Assembly: GCA_019843655.1 (NCBI GenBank)
Contig: JACDQD010000006.1
Span: forward strand, 3,712,034 to 3,776,033
Direction: 5' to 3'
DNA: 64,000 bases
DNA from: Lethocerus indicus
Lineage: Eukaryota > Arthropoda > Insecta > Hemiptera > Belostomatidae
Position 1 is the first letter of the stretch. Each line of letters opens with the position of its first letter. The notes under the pieces are model-generated. The model did no database searches. It was not told the origin of the DNA and saw only the letters and a list, made by a program, of their open reading frames with translations. Positions 1 through 10,878 of this stretch are shown piece by piece. Position numbers and translations under genes: made by a program.

Positions 1-1394
1 GAGCTGAGGTCTCCTCATATTCTTATGGTTCTTTTGACTGAAATTTCAAATGCTAAATTTTATGTTTTATTTTATGTACTTTCTTTATCTGCAATGCAGT
101 ATTCTGCTTCTCTGCAGAATTTTACAGGTACATAAAGCTTTTGGCAACCAGGCATGCTTGAGAATATTTGTGGATGTTCTTTAGATTAAAGTTAATATGT
201 TTAAAACCTACTATTCTGCAGCAGTTAATAACTAAAATATTTAAATAAATATATTGAAAGGTTACTTTCATTTGCTGAATGTAGTAGTTCTGATGCTTTT
301 GAATAATAAGGTTTGAATTTATTGTTCCATTTATTAATTTGACAGTCATTTATAATGATCATTTTTGTTCGTATTAAACGGAACCATCCTTTTTATATGT
401 GGTGGTTAAAGGTATTATTAATTTTTAAAATAAAATTTTATTAGTATAGAATTACTACTTTCTCTTGTTTACTACGAATATTCTCAACATGGCAGTCTCT
501 CCTGGTGGTGATTTTAAAATTAACAATCCTAAAATACTAACATTGTTCATTTAGTAGAATAGATAAATTAATTAAAGTAATATTAGAGACTGTTTTCTCT
601 AGTTTTCTAGTTGAGTTGTTTATATTTAATTGTATATAATTTAGTGAAATAAATATTTAATTCAGCCATTGAGAAAGTTGAATTATAAATATTGAATCAA
701 CGAATTATTTTCAAGATTAATTTCAGTTTTTATGGGAAACATTTTTACTTTTTAATTATTTACTGACATACTCAATCATATTTTACTTACCATACATATA
801 TTACTTTCTTCACTTACCACACTCCACCTCTACTGTGTTATTTTATCCAGTAGTGATGTGATAACATTGTAGGCATGCAATTCAAGGGTAAATAGTGACA
901 GTAGTTGTGAGAACATGAGCCAAGAAATATAATTGTCTGGAAGGGTTTCTTGGTTGAATAGGAGCCAGGCTCTATTTCAGTTGTTAGATGCTTCTGTGCA
1001 GTATAGTTTATTGTGTTTTATAATACTTTTGTGTGTGTATATGTATATATATACATACATACATAGTTGAATTTACTGCTATATTTGTGGGCAAATACAG
1101 CAATGATCAAAACAAATATTTTATTTTATTTCTTACTTATGAACAATAGATTTTAATCATTGTCGTTATTTAGGCCGTATGTTAGGGGTAATTATGAATC
1201 TATTCGTAAAAATATTACTTTTTGAGAATTAAAATATTTCAAAATTGTTTGGTGACCAGATTTCATCTATTTGTAAGATTCATCATAGGTTAATACTTTG
1301 AATATGTACTAAGAACATTAAGATGTTCTTTTTTTATAATATATTTTATAATAATAAATCATTTACAGTAGTTTTAACCAACATTATGCTTTGA

Positions 1395-1487
1395 TGTGAA
1401 TAAACACATCTACATCTGTTACACACAATTATTTCATTGCAGTTTTTAAAAGATCTTTAGCTTTACATTAAAGGTCTAAAATTCATT
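1395..1487 (+). repeat. Direct repeat copy 1 (pair with 2350-2448)
   Basis: The segment starts GAATAAACACATCTACATC and continues through AAAAGATCTTTAGCT and ACATTAAAGGTCTAAAATTC. The same order of words, with small insertions and substitutions, recurs about 950 bases downstream in the same orientation. Identity is roughly 85% by eye, apart from short gaps. Confidence 0.8.
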
Positions 1488-2349
1488 GGTATATTATTCT
1501 TTGGATGTAACTAACTATGTTCTGGAGTCTAAAAAATATGTGAAAGGATATCTGAATTCATTCCTGAAAAAAAATAGTTAACTGAGTGCTTTTCTGATTG
1601 GAATTTGTTATTTCATGTTGCCTGTTGTTCCAAGTGACCAGTTTATTTTAATTTTGATATATTTGTTTAAATATTATAAAAATTGTCTTGCAAGGTCATA
1701 TAAATTAGTATCATTATACATGAGTAAAAATGCTAAACCATACACTATTAATTGACAATGATTAAAAATTTCTAATTTAATTTAGAGTACTATAAACTTT
1801 GATACTAAACAATTAATATTAGAAAAAATTCTAAATATTAGAAATTGATATGGCAATTCTTGGATCTGGCTGGTTGTACAAGTTATGAAATTTTATAAAG
1901 TTTGATATTGTATTACACATACTTCATCATCTTAGCATGCAGATTCATTTTAATTCTTGTTAGTATTGATGTACTGTCACTTTTTTATTTCACAGGCATT
2001 TAATTAATTTTATAATCACATTTTCTTGAATTTAGCATCACAAGTTACATAACAGATAAATTGCTTTTTTTCTCCAAAAAATATTCCAGTTTCAATTACT
2101 ATTGATGATTTCAATGGTACACATAAAATGAGTATTCAAGAAGGTTCTAACAAAAAATTAAAAAATGATAAGTTCTCTCTATTGTACTAATAGTAATTCA
2201 TTGAGTTATTTTTGTTTAAAAATATTTATTTAAGTGTAGTACAAGGTGTAGGTAAATGGGAGTTTTGTAAAAATAGTTGTCAATGGTATCCTTGTTATAA
2301 ATATTGTAAATTTTGCACAAATAATTGAAATATGAACTCATTCTCTTGA

Positions 2350-2448
2350 ATAAACACGTCTACATCTGTTATCACACAATTATTTCTTTGCGAATTATTT
2401 TTAAAAGATCTTTAGCTCTACATTAAAGGTATAAAATTCTATTCAAAA
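2350..2448 (+). repeat. Direct repeat copy 2 (pair with 1395-1487)
   Basis: It contains GAATAAACACGTCTACATC, CACACAATTATTTC, AAAAGATCTTTAGCT and ACATTAAAGGTATAAAATTC in the same order as copy 1. It carries small insertions (for example before TTTTTAAAAGATC). Flanking sequence is not obviously related, so the repeat unit is about 95 bases. Confidence 0.8.
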
Positions 2449-2949
2449 CATTGGTACATTAAAAATATTTTCCATCACATGTCCTCTTTACTAGGAATTA
2501 CTTTTTTTGGTTATATGTATTTTTACAAATTTATTCTCCTGGTTACTACATTTCGGCATGTGAGTCATATTGTGTGAATAATGTTTACAATTTAATTGGC
2601 GCTTGTTATACAGAATATTTTTGTAAACACAGTTCTTATTAATATTTTAACATTTTGCTACAATTTATTTTATATACAGTTTTTTCATGGCCTAAATATA
2701 TTCCACAATATTCTATCGCTTATTATTTTTGTTTGACTATCAACTAACAACAAGTCTGTCTAAAAATAATTATTCATATATATTTTAGAACATTTTGTAG
2801 TCTATGAAGTTATAAAGGGACTGACGAGGTCCCAATATTTATTATTTATTTTTTTACATATAGAATAATTAAAATTATAAATATTCAGTTCTGACAATAG
2901 CTTTATTTTTATGTGGTAGGAATGCATACTTGTGCTTACTACACTGAAC

Positions 2950-4607
2950 GTTGTTCCGCTTTTTTTTGTTTCTTTTTGAATTATTTTTTCTTTACAATCA
3001 GTTTACATTTATTTTACAACTTTTATTCTCGAGATATCAGCAAATTATTTCTGAGGCGTTGATATGTTAATAATCGTTATGTAGGAATCGTTTCATAGGA
3101 ATAGGATGAGAGACACTTTGTTCAGAGTGTTATAGATCAACTTGAAAGATTCCATTTCGTATATTCATAGCGTGTGGGGGGTGGGGAAACGAATTTGCGA
3201 CCGATACTGTTTCTCAGTTGTAATCTAAAGTACCTACTTTTCGGAAACTTTATTTAAATTTATATAAATTGACTATCCCCCACCAATATAGGTATGTTCT
3301 AGATGACCTTTTTCTCTTTTGTGTCTGTCCATCTGAGATAACTTGTTAAATTTATGAGGTCGAGGCGGTGGTATCGAACCAAAAATTCTTCGAGAACTTC
3401 TCCTCTACAAAGATCAAAGCGATAGGTCAAGTAGGCCCCCGGGCATCGTTGACACCACTCAGTCTACATCGACTTAAAAACTGTACTTTTAAAAAATAAA
3501 ACTACAAAATATTCCTATTGGAGGAAACGTTATCCCGAGGAAAAAGCATTTCTCGAAATGAAAGCGCTTTCCAAAAAAATCCGTTCACTTCGTTCAGTCC
3601 GAAATAATAGCACTTATTGATTAGTTTATATCCTTATCTGTTATTGCCCCGGGTATAATATTTTCTGTCCAGTATATAGGCTATACCGGCCGTGTAGAAA
3701 AAAATAGGTTTTTGTCAACCCCGAGGGTAATCGAGTGCTTAATTGCGGAGCGTTAAGGAAGTATGCTCAAATCACTCGGACTTTACACTTCGGAAAACCC
3801 GATTTCGCATCTCTCGAATGTTATTATTTTAGAGATTCGTATTATTACTATCGTAATTAGATTCTCCGAAGGATCTGTTAAAAGTCGAAGGAAACTAATT
3901 TACGTAATTTTTAGACATTCTAATTTGAAATTGTTCGTTAACGAGGTTAAACAACGTGACCATACGAGTGTCCATGGTTATTTAGAGAACTGTTCTACAC
4001 GAATAAACTGCAATTAGAGAGAAATTACGTAGATATAGTCGTCGAATGTGTATTCCCAGCCCGGTTACAGAACAACGAGCCTCTGAATCCTGTTAATGAA
4101 GATCGATGAACGTTTTGAAGCTTATTGCGTTCCTCCGAAACAACACCTTAAAGTTGTACCGCCCTCCGTCAGGAATATCTCGTTTCCAAGTTTTTTACTC
4201 CAATGTGTCTCTAATTCATTTTTGTTTTTACTTTCGTTGGCTATAAAATAATGATCACGCGGGTTCGGAATATTTCGAGCGCTCGCTTATCTCATGGAAC
4301 CGCGGACGATGAACTCGATTTGCCCTTTCGATGCGCGCCTTCGTTCGTACATTTTTAAAAGGAAACCGCGTGCTCGCAAATCTCGCGTCCTATATATACA
4401 ATCTATTGCACATAAGCACTGAGCGATATTATAAAAATAATAAATAATGCGTAAAAAAAATTAAACGTCGTCCTTTTGTCATTTGACGGCGAAACAGCAA
4501 AAAGCTCTGGTGAGTCCGAGTTCGGTGACGATGCTCTCTCTTTTGATCGGCGGTGGCGGGGGTTGTGGGGGCTGTGTGGGTGCCGCGTCTATGCGGTTCA
4601 GGGACCC
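2950..4607. other. Region downstream of the arrestin stop: probable 3' UTR then CpG-rich spacer
   Basis: On the minus strand the 3' UTR should begin at 4607 and run toward lower coordinates. I could not identify one convincing cleavage site: no minus-strand AATAAA is seen close to the stop, the first clear one being near 3250 (plus-strand TTTATT). CpG dinucleotides are frequent here, unlike the flanking block below about 2950. An 84-codon plus-strand open frame at 3763-4017 has no recognisable homology and is not called as a gene. Confidence 0.5.
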
Positions 4608-5123
4608 TCAGGTGTTGTCGCACTGTTCGATCACCATGTCCTCCTGGGCCGCCATGTCGGCCTCCTCCCCGCCCTCCCCAACGCCCTCGTCCTCACCGTC
4701 GCCCGTGTCCTGCTCCCGATCCTCCCCCTGTTCCTGCTGCTGCATCACCTGCAACAGCTGCTGCTGCTGCTGCTGTTGCGAGTGCATCAACACGAACGGC
4801 AGCTTGACCGACAGCTCCCCGCCCATCGCCCCCACCAACAGTTTCACCTTCACGTAGTAGGAGACGTAGATGGCGAACACGTTCCTGTCTTCGGGCGAGT
4901 TGCAGGTGACCGTCGAGGCCAGCGTGGCGTTCGTCTTTGTGTACGAGTCCTCCAGCGCTATCCAGTTCTTGGTCGCTCCTTTGGCCGGGTTCAGCGTGTA
5001 GGTTCGGTTGAGGCCTCCTCCGGGGCCTATCGGACACTCTTCTTTGCCGTTGATCAGAGCCACCACGTTTTTGAACTTGCCGTTGGAAAACATGCACACG
5101 TCGACGTGCTGCACCACGAATAT
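4608..5123 (-). CDS. Arrestin last coding exon: C-domain, polyglutamine and acidic tail (residues 232-402)
   Basis: The exon begins after CGTTTTCCAG and reads IFVVQHVDVCMFSNGKFK, then the conserved KEECPIGPG turn, IALED gate loop, TLASTV, SYYVKVKLLVGAMGGELSV and LPFVLMH, the standard C-domain order of arrestins. Aligned with bovine visual arrestin, gate-loop Asp296 and Asp303 are Glu289 and Asn296 here, a change in the polar core that holds the inactive state. The domain ends near Ser346. The 56-residue tail has seven consecutive Gln (347-353), further Gln, then an Asp/Glu/Gly-rich stretch (about 362-385). No Phe occurs in the tail, so no AP-2 motif (F-x-x-F/L-x-x-x-R) is present, and no good clathrin box is seen. 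The stop TGA is at 4610-4608. A donor-like CAG/GTGATG at 4749/4748 could give a shorter or alternative C-terminus. Confidence 0.93.
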   Translation of the reverse strand: MFVVQHVDVCMFSNGKFKNVVALINGKEECPIGPGGGLNRTYTLNPAKGATKNWIALEDSYTKTNATLASTVTCNSPEDRNVFAIYVSYYVKVKLLVGAMGGELSVKLPFVLMHSQQQQQQQLLQVMQQQEQGEDREQDTGDGEDEGVGEGGEEADMAAQEDMVIEQCDNT

Positions 5124-8100
5124 CTGGAAAACGTACGGAATCCGTGAGAGCATTCAAATATACCCGCAAATATGGAGGATGTTTCGATCGAAATTGTTAA
5201 TACAAATCGTACAATTTGTAGACGTCATACATTACTTTAAAACAAAAGACCGCCCTCATTTACACACATTTATTTCTTTTAATTTCTGCAGCCGCAGTAT
5301 ACAAGAATGGGAATAGAAATTTTGGGACTTACAGGTTAATTAAATTATTCTCCGCCTGACTAATAATAGAGAGGTACCGAGGAATCTCAATATTACAATG
5401 CGCATGTTTGCCCGAAGTGCTGGATATGGTTTGTCTTCTAGCTGTCGTCAGTATTAGTCATGTCATACTTATCGCATAGTGAATGGATTATAGTAGTTAA
5501 CAAATTAAGTTATTGTTAATACTATTATTAACACTTGGTTTGTATTAACTAAAAGATTACTACAGCTATTGTGAAAAGTTGAAACTAGTCTAGCCCCAGA
5601 CCAACTTAAAGAAGGAGAAAATATATTTTTCGTTAAAGGAGGTGCCATATTTGTTCATGATATGTCGTTTTTTTTTATCCAGATCCGAAATCAAAATGGA
5701 TCTGGTGTGAATGAACCCAGTTGTGAATATTCGTGAGTGCTGTTTCTCTCAATCTTCGTAACCCTCTTTTCTAATTTTATGAAAAGTTTTCGTGAGGAGA
5801 AGAAATCCTTGTACTGGGCATTTGGCCACTTTGAGACGGGCACCTTTATTTCCGAAAAAGCAGTCCTTGATTTAGAACATTTTATTCAGGGTCCGTAGGA
5901 GCGAAAAACAGAGAGAGAGTGTGAGGGCGTCTGAAACTCCGTTAGCGGTTTTCATTTTTGTTTCGCCGTTTAATATTCCGATCGTTTTATCCCCGGATAT
6001 TTTTTTTTGGAAAACGAAAATCGCTCCCCGAATAATCGCTTCAAAGGAAAATTCTGATCCCCAATTCGTCACGAAAGAGAGGGGGCCAAGTTACGATAGG
6101 CTAAGACCCGCCAACTTACTTTGGGGGTAACCGATCGGGTTACCTTCGTTCGAGTAGCCGCCTATGCTCCTTATTCAGAACCGTTAAGCTTACCTATTTT
6201 TGTAGTTAAATCTAATCGTCAATTTTAAGGTATTTTTTCCTCAAGGCCGGTAAAGGTTTTTTCTTAAATTTGAATTTTCGATAAGATTTGAATTCAAAGT
6301 AATATTTTAAAAATAAAAATTAGACCCGAATATTAATGAAGTTGACTAAAGATTATATATTTTAATATTTCTACGTGCATATTCAATTTTTATTTTACAC
6401 TGTTTTCTGTCGAATCGTCGGCGTTTCTAATTCGAATACATCGGAGTTACTGGAGACTAGGTGTGATGCCAGGTTGCGTATATGTACGAAGTCGGCGTGT
6501 TACTTTTAGCCCGAGGAAAGAGCCGGCGGAGTAAGTTGTGTATGCCTGTTGTTTGTTCTTTTCGAGCGTAAACGTTAAAAGTGAGTTGGAGTAGAGGCCT
6601 CGGGTAGGAAGAGGGGCCTCCACTTGGGGGCATCGCCTTACAACTGGCTTTTGTTGGGGGCGCTCCTCTTCAAACCCCGACTTTACATTTTCCAGCCCTC
6701 TGAAAAGTAGCTCCTGGCCTGATTTTTCGTTCTTTCTCTCTCTCTCTCTCTTGGATTTATCCTTTTAGCATTCGTTTCTTTTATAAAAATAAGGAAAGCG
6801 CGAAAAAGATTGCATAGGTCTGAAGATATGTATCTGAATATTTTTTGTTTTTGGTGTTAGCGACCGGTACGAGAAACTTTATACCGGTACTGGAACGGGA
6901 AGGTTCATAGGTATGTCTCATCTCGTCGTGCTATCAATAAGTCAATGTTTCTATGTAGGTTTGCAATATCATAATTTTAATCCACGAATCTGTAGAACAC
7001 GCTGTTATCAAATTACACGAAAGGTCAAATGTAACATGACACATATGTGCAGCGGAATATTTTTTAAAAATACTGTGTAAATCTAGTCTCTGTGAGTCGC
7101 AAACTGCGGTTTAAGGTGACGAAAGGCCCTCAGTAGTTTTGCTGACACCGTTTCAACTCTATTTCCTACCTGTTGTATATGACCCGGAACCACAAATGGT
7201 TATTCACTGTCATCGGCCTCGTTCTCGGGAATAGTCAACATTTGTATTTCTCAGTATATATCTAGTATAACGCGGTATCACGTATAACTTTCCATTTGTG
7301 TTTAGTTCACTTTGTCAAATTTATTTGTAGAAAATATATCTACGGAAATACGATATCTCCGTACATTGCCAGTCGTTTAAAGCAAACAGTGTCCATTCAA
7401 ATGTGCGTTTTGAGTTCAGAAAATATTAGTGTTGTTTGTACTGTATGTAACAAATGTTGATAAAAATAAGCAAGAAAATGTGGTAGACCATTGAATGTTG
7501 CTTTGAATTGCAATCTGAGCGAACTATGACTTCCGCGCATCTGTTAGAGGACTCTCATCGCCCCGTTTAACAAAATAAAGTTTAACACTATTGTTAGTTT
7601 TACGCGTTCTGTATTAAAATTCAGTGCTCCGCCTCTATTCATAAATCCGGTTACTTCGCGTCCATTCAGTCGTTCCACTTTTACGGAGGTCGTTTTTAAA
7701 CGACTTGGCTAGTATGGGCGACCGTAAAATTAATTCGCATAGCAAAAGGAGTTTCATCACAGGGAACAGTTTCATAGCTGTTCCAAGTTTTACTGGAAAT
7801 TCGATGTATTTCGTGGTGAAAAGGTCAGGCCGATTTCTTTTCAGGATTCTTCCGTCTTTATTTTCCCTAGCGAATAATAATAACGCTATAATGTTTAGTG
7901 TCGTGGCCCCGCCGGGTTTATGTAGAGGGTGGATAGCACCGGGTCACCGTTTAGTGACTTTTTATAATTAATTATTTCTATTTTGGAATCAACTTCGATG
8001 CTAATGTGGGAAGTAATATTAAGAGACTGTTTTATCATTTCGCTTTAACAATCGCAGTTATCACAGTATTATTATATTACACTGGTTGACTCACTTCATT

Positions 8101-10618
8101 GTTGTACACATATTGCAAGGAATAGAGTTTAACCTCCGTTAAGCATAAAAATCCGTTGCATAAAAACTGACTTGTTTGTTAAAGTGCTGGTTTGTCCTTT
8201 AATGGAATTTTAAATTTGTGTTGTAGAAGTAGGCGACAGTTTTTTTATTTGCTAAATAACACGCAAATCTGTTTTTATTACACGATGATTGATGACAAAA
8301 GAAAGTGGGTTCTTCGTAGTGTACAGTATGCATCACGAAATGCACACACGACTCTCGCATGTCGTGTATCATGCGTCATTTAAAGTTTAAAGTTCCATGT
8401 TATTATCTCGTCCGGCTTCTTCCTTCTTCCGTTTTCTTCCAGGTTCAAGGACTTTCGATCGACCGTTGTTTTAATATCTGTCTTCCTTTTATCTTAAAGG
8501 GATATTTTTGTCCCTCTGCCTAAAGTCCCTGTTATTCCAACTCAGTTAACAGCAGAGTTTTCTTGCCGAAAGTTGATTCCTTCCATCTTTGTTAGCTGCC
8601 TTCTTCATCGATTTCAGAGAGTAACGATTTCGGTAACATAAAAATAAAACTGCTTTGAAATTTATGATAAGTAAGGCTCTGTGCGAACGTATAGAAATTG
8701 TGTCGGCGCCTATTCAGTCTTAATATTTTGAACGTCGGTGGTCTTGCAATAAATCAATAAAAGCTAATATTTGATTGACGTAATTAAAGACTTGAATTTA
8801 AGATGTCTGGTATGAAAATTATGCAGATGGTATTAACTAATGGTGTTTTACTTCTGGGATCCTATTTTTTGAACTGGTTTGTTCAAGTTAAAATTAGCTC
8901 GTGGATTTATTACTGTCTAATGCAGAAAAGAATGTATCCCTTGTTGATTTTGTTCCGATTGAATTTCGGTTGAAATAAATTTCGTTTAACGCTATGTGCT
9001 TGTAACTGGGTAATTTTTTACGGTCATTAACTCTCTAATTTAGGGCTGTAATTTAATTATGTCATAATTTCTGCATTAATAAATCAGATACTTGAAGTAG
9101 TAGAGGAATGAATACAAAATTGTATGTCTGAAACGAGAAATGATTGTATAACTGAAAGGAAAATATTGACAACGGAACTGGATACATTTCCAAAAGTATA
9201 GAAATGTAAAAGAGAAAGAAATAGAGTTTAGCAGTGGAGGGACAATATTGGCACAGGAACTAGAAAAAGGACATGTCTTACATTATACAAGCAATCGAAG
9301 ATTACGTTGGCAAATATTCATTCAATTCAAATGCCGTGGCGAATTAAACCAAGGAGATTAAATATGGCGGTATCGAGGGTGGGGGTAAAAGAAAAACTAC
9401 TTGATTAAACAATTGATAAAGGATGAATGGAAGTAAATTTCCAATCGAGAGCTGCAAATATCCAACCGAAACATTGGTACGCGACGGGTACTTGGAAAAC
9501 TTATTCAGAAGATAAACTTTCAATAATTCAAACGCTTTGGAATGTTTCCCTGTTTAAATACAGGAAGCAGAGAAGTAGAACGCGGTAATGACCGTTCACG
9601 ACTCTGTAACTACTGTAAAGACTTATTTATTTTTATGTTTTACATTGTACATGTAATTTGCTCTGATAATAGGAAAAGAGTAGTTAGTGTTCGTTGATAT
9701 TTTCCTAGTCCACGTAAAAAATTATGTTCAATGGGGAATCTATCGTTTACGAAATTGATAATCATCGACGACTCGTGGAAATTTGTACTATTATCAGCGA
9801 ATAAACACTTTGACCTAAAATCACTTGTATAGGAGCGCACGGTGCTGGGGTTCGGCTCTGGTTGTGTTTGTGAAAGGCCGATGCTCGATCATGTAACCGA
9901 CAGCCTAGTGTGTGTTTCCCGGCCATAATGCGGAGCGCGTAGAGCCCCGAGCTAGTAACACACACTGCTCCTGCAGTGTTCTACCACTAGTTCTGCGCCA
10001 CCTGTTTCACTAGGTGTAGAATTTAATTACAAACAGCCCGGAGAATATGCAGGAATTTTGTCATTTGTCACAGCCGACAAGTTGATTATAGCGGGCAGTT
10101 ATGAAAAGTATTCTATTGAAAAATATTTTTTGTTCCCAAAATTTCGTTAAATTGGCGTTAAAATTTAGGAACTCCAATTACAAAGAGCGACTTCAAATGT
10201 TTATCGAATAAATTTGTCCCCAATTTTTGGATTACATATGGCATTCTTGAAAGAGTTAATTAAGGAATCCAAAACATACAAATTTTATTGGAAAATTATC
10301 CCGACTGACAATTTTCCGTCGCTTGACGATCCCTGATTTATATAGGCTGGTCAGCCGAACACCCGATTGGAAACAAAATGAAAGTTAAAATGAAACTTGT
10401 TTGATAAATTTATCGGATTCATTTAAAGAAGAAACACTTAGAATTTAGTGGGTAGGTTTTAATTTTTATCTAACATAAGGTTAAAAGTACATTTTTAAAG
10501 TAGCAAGAGAGCTACCGGTAGCCACTATCCCTGATCTAGAGGTATACTCCTTTTGGAATTCATAAATTCCAAAACTATTAATCGAGGAAAGGAGTTATTA
10601 TCGAATTAATATCCGAAC
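5124..10618 (-). other. Intron 5 of the arrestin gene (5.5 kb)
   Basis: Donor GTTCGG is at the 10618 end and acceptor TTTTCCAG at the 5124 end, phase 0. Apart from a short (TC)n tract (6735-6751), a 12-bp palindrome GCTACCGGTAGC at 10511-10522 and a small 7-bp-stem hairpin at 9962-9979, I see nothing distinctive. Short open frames near 5921, 7705 and 9640 do not resemble known proteins. Confidence 0.85.
6735..6751. repeat. (TC)n microsatellite
   Basis: An uninterrupted alternating TC tract of about 17 bases within arrestin intron 5. Confidence 0.9.
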
Positions 10619-10878
10619 CTTGATTCTCCTTATTGTTTTGTTGCTGGTGTTGCGCAAAGCCAGGCTGACGAGTATTGGGTCGCCGTGTAGGTAGACCGCC
10701 TTGTCCAGCGAGGCCTCCATCTGGACTTTGCCGTCGCTGAGTATGAACGGCTTGACGGCTATGGCGTGCGGCGGCGGCGGCGCCTCCACTGTCGCGGTCG
10801 GCCCGCCACCGATCTGGACCACGCGTATCCCCATCCTCACTGTGCTCCGCCTGTGCAGTTTCTCGTCCGCTCTGTCCC
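10619..10878 (-). CDS. Arrestin exon, phosphate-sensor region, hinge and start of C-domain (residues 145-231)
   Basis: The exon begins after ATTCGTTTCAG with GG, completing Gly145, then DRADEKLHRRSTVRMGIR. Arg154-Arg155 sit where vertebrate arrestins have the Lys166-Lys167 pair, and Arg159 in STVRM aligns with the main phosphate sensor Arg175 of bovine visual arrestin; both are family knowledge applied by alignment. After IRVVQ comes a glycine/proline-rich stretch (IGGGP, then EAPPPPHA) in the interdomain hinge. Other arrestins have a 'YAPxxxGxQP'-like segment there. The C-domain starts at KPFILSDGKVQMEASLDKAVY, followed by LHGDPILVSLALRNTSNKTI, matching the conserved 'LDK-x-x-Y-x-H-G-E/D' and 'N-N/T-S-N-K' strands. 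The donor, AAG followed by GTTCGG, is weaker than the others but keeps G at position +5 and is in phase 0 with the next exon. Confidence 0.94.

Larger units (their letters stand above)
1..2950. other. AT-rich, CpG-poor block without recognised genes
   Basis: The stretch is visibly richer in A+T than the rest of the window and contains only about 15 CpG dinucleotides by eye. No open frame longer than 75 codons was found and none is recognisable. It contains a duplicated segment (1395-1487 and 2350-2448) and an 18-bp AT palindrome near 1040-1060. It could be UTR or intron sequence of a neighbouring gene, or old repeat DNA; the sequence alone does not decide. Confidence 0.5.

Noticed and set aside
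4476..5147. Open frame of 223 codons on the plus strand opposite the last arrestin exon
   Set aside because: It is the complement of a GC-rich conserved coding exon; its His/Leu/Arg-rich translation resembles no family and the minus-strand frame is clearly arrestin.
4693..5169. 158-codon minus-strand frame overlapping the last arrestin exon
   Set aside because: It is a shifted frame of the same exon, crosses the splice acceptor and lacks arrestin motifs.
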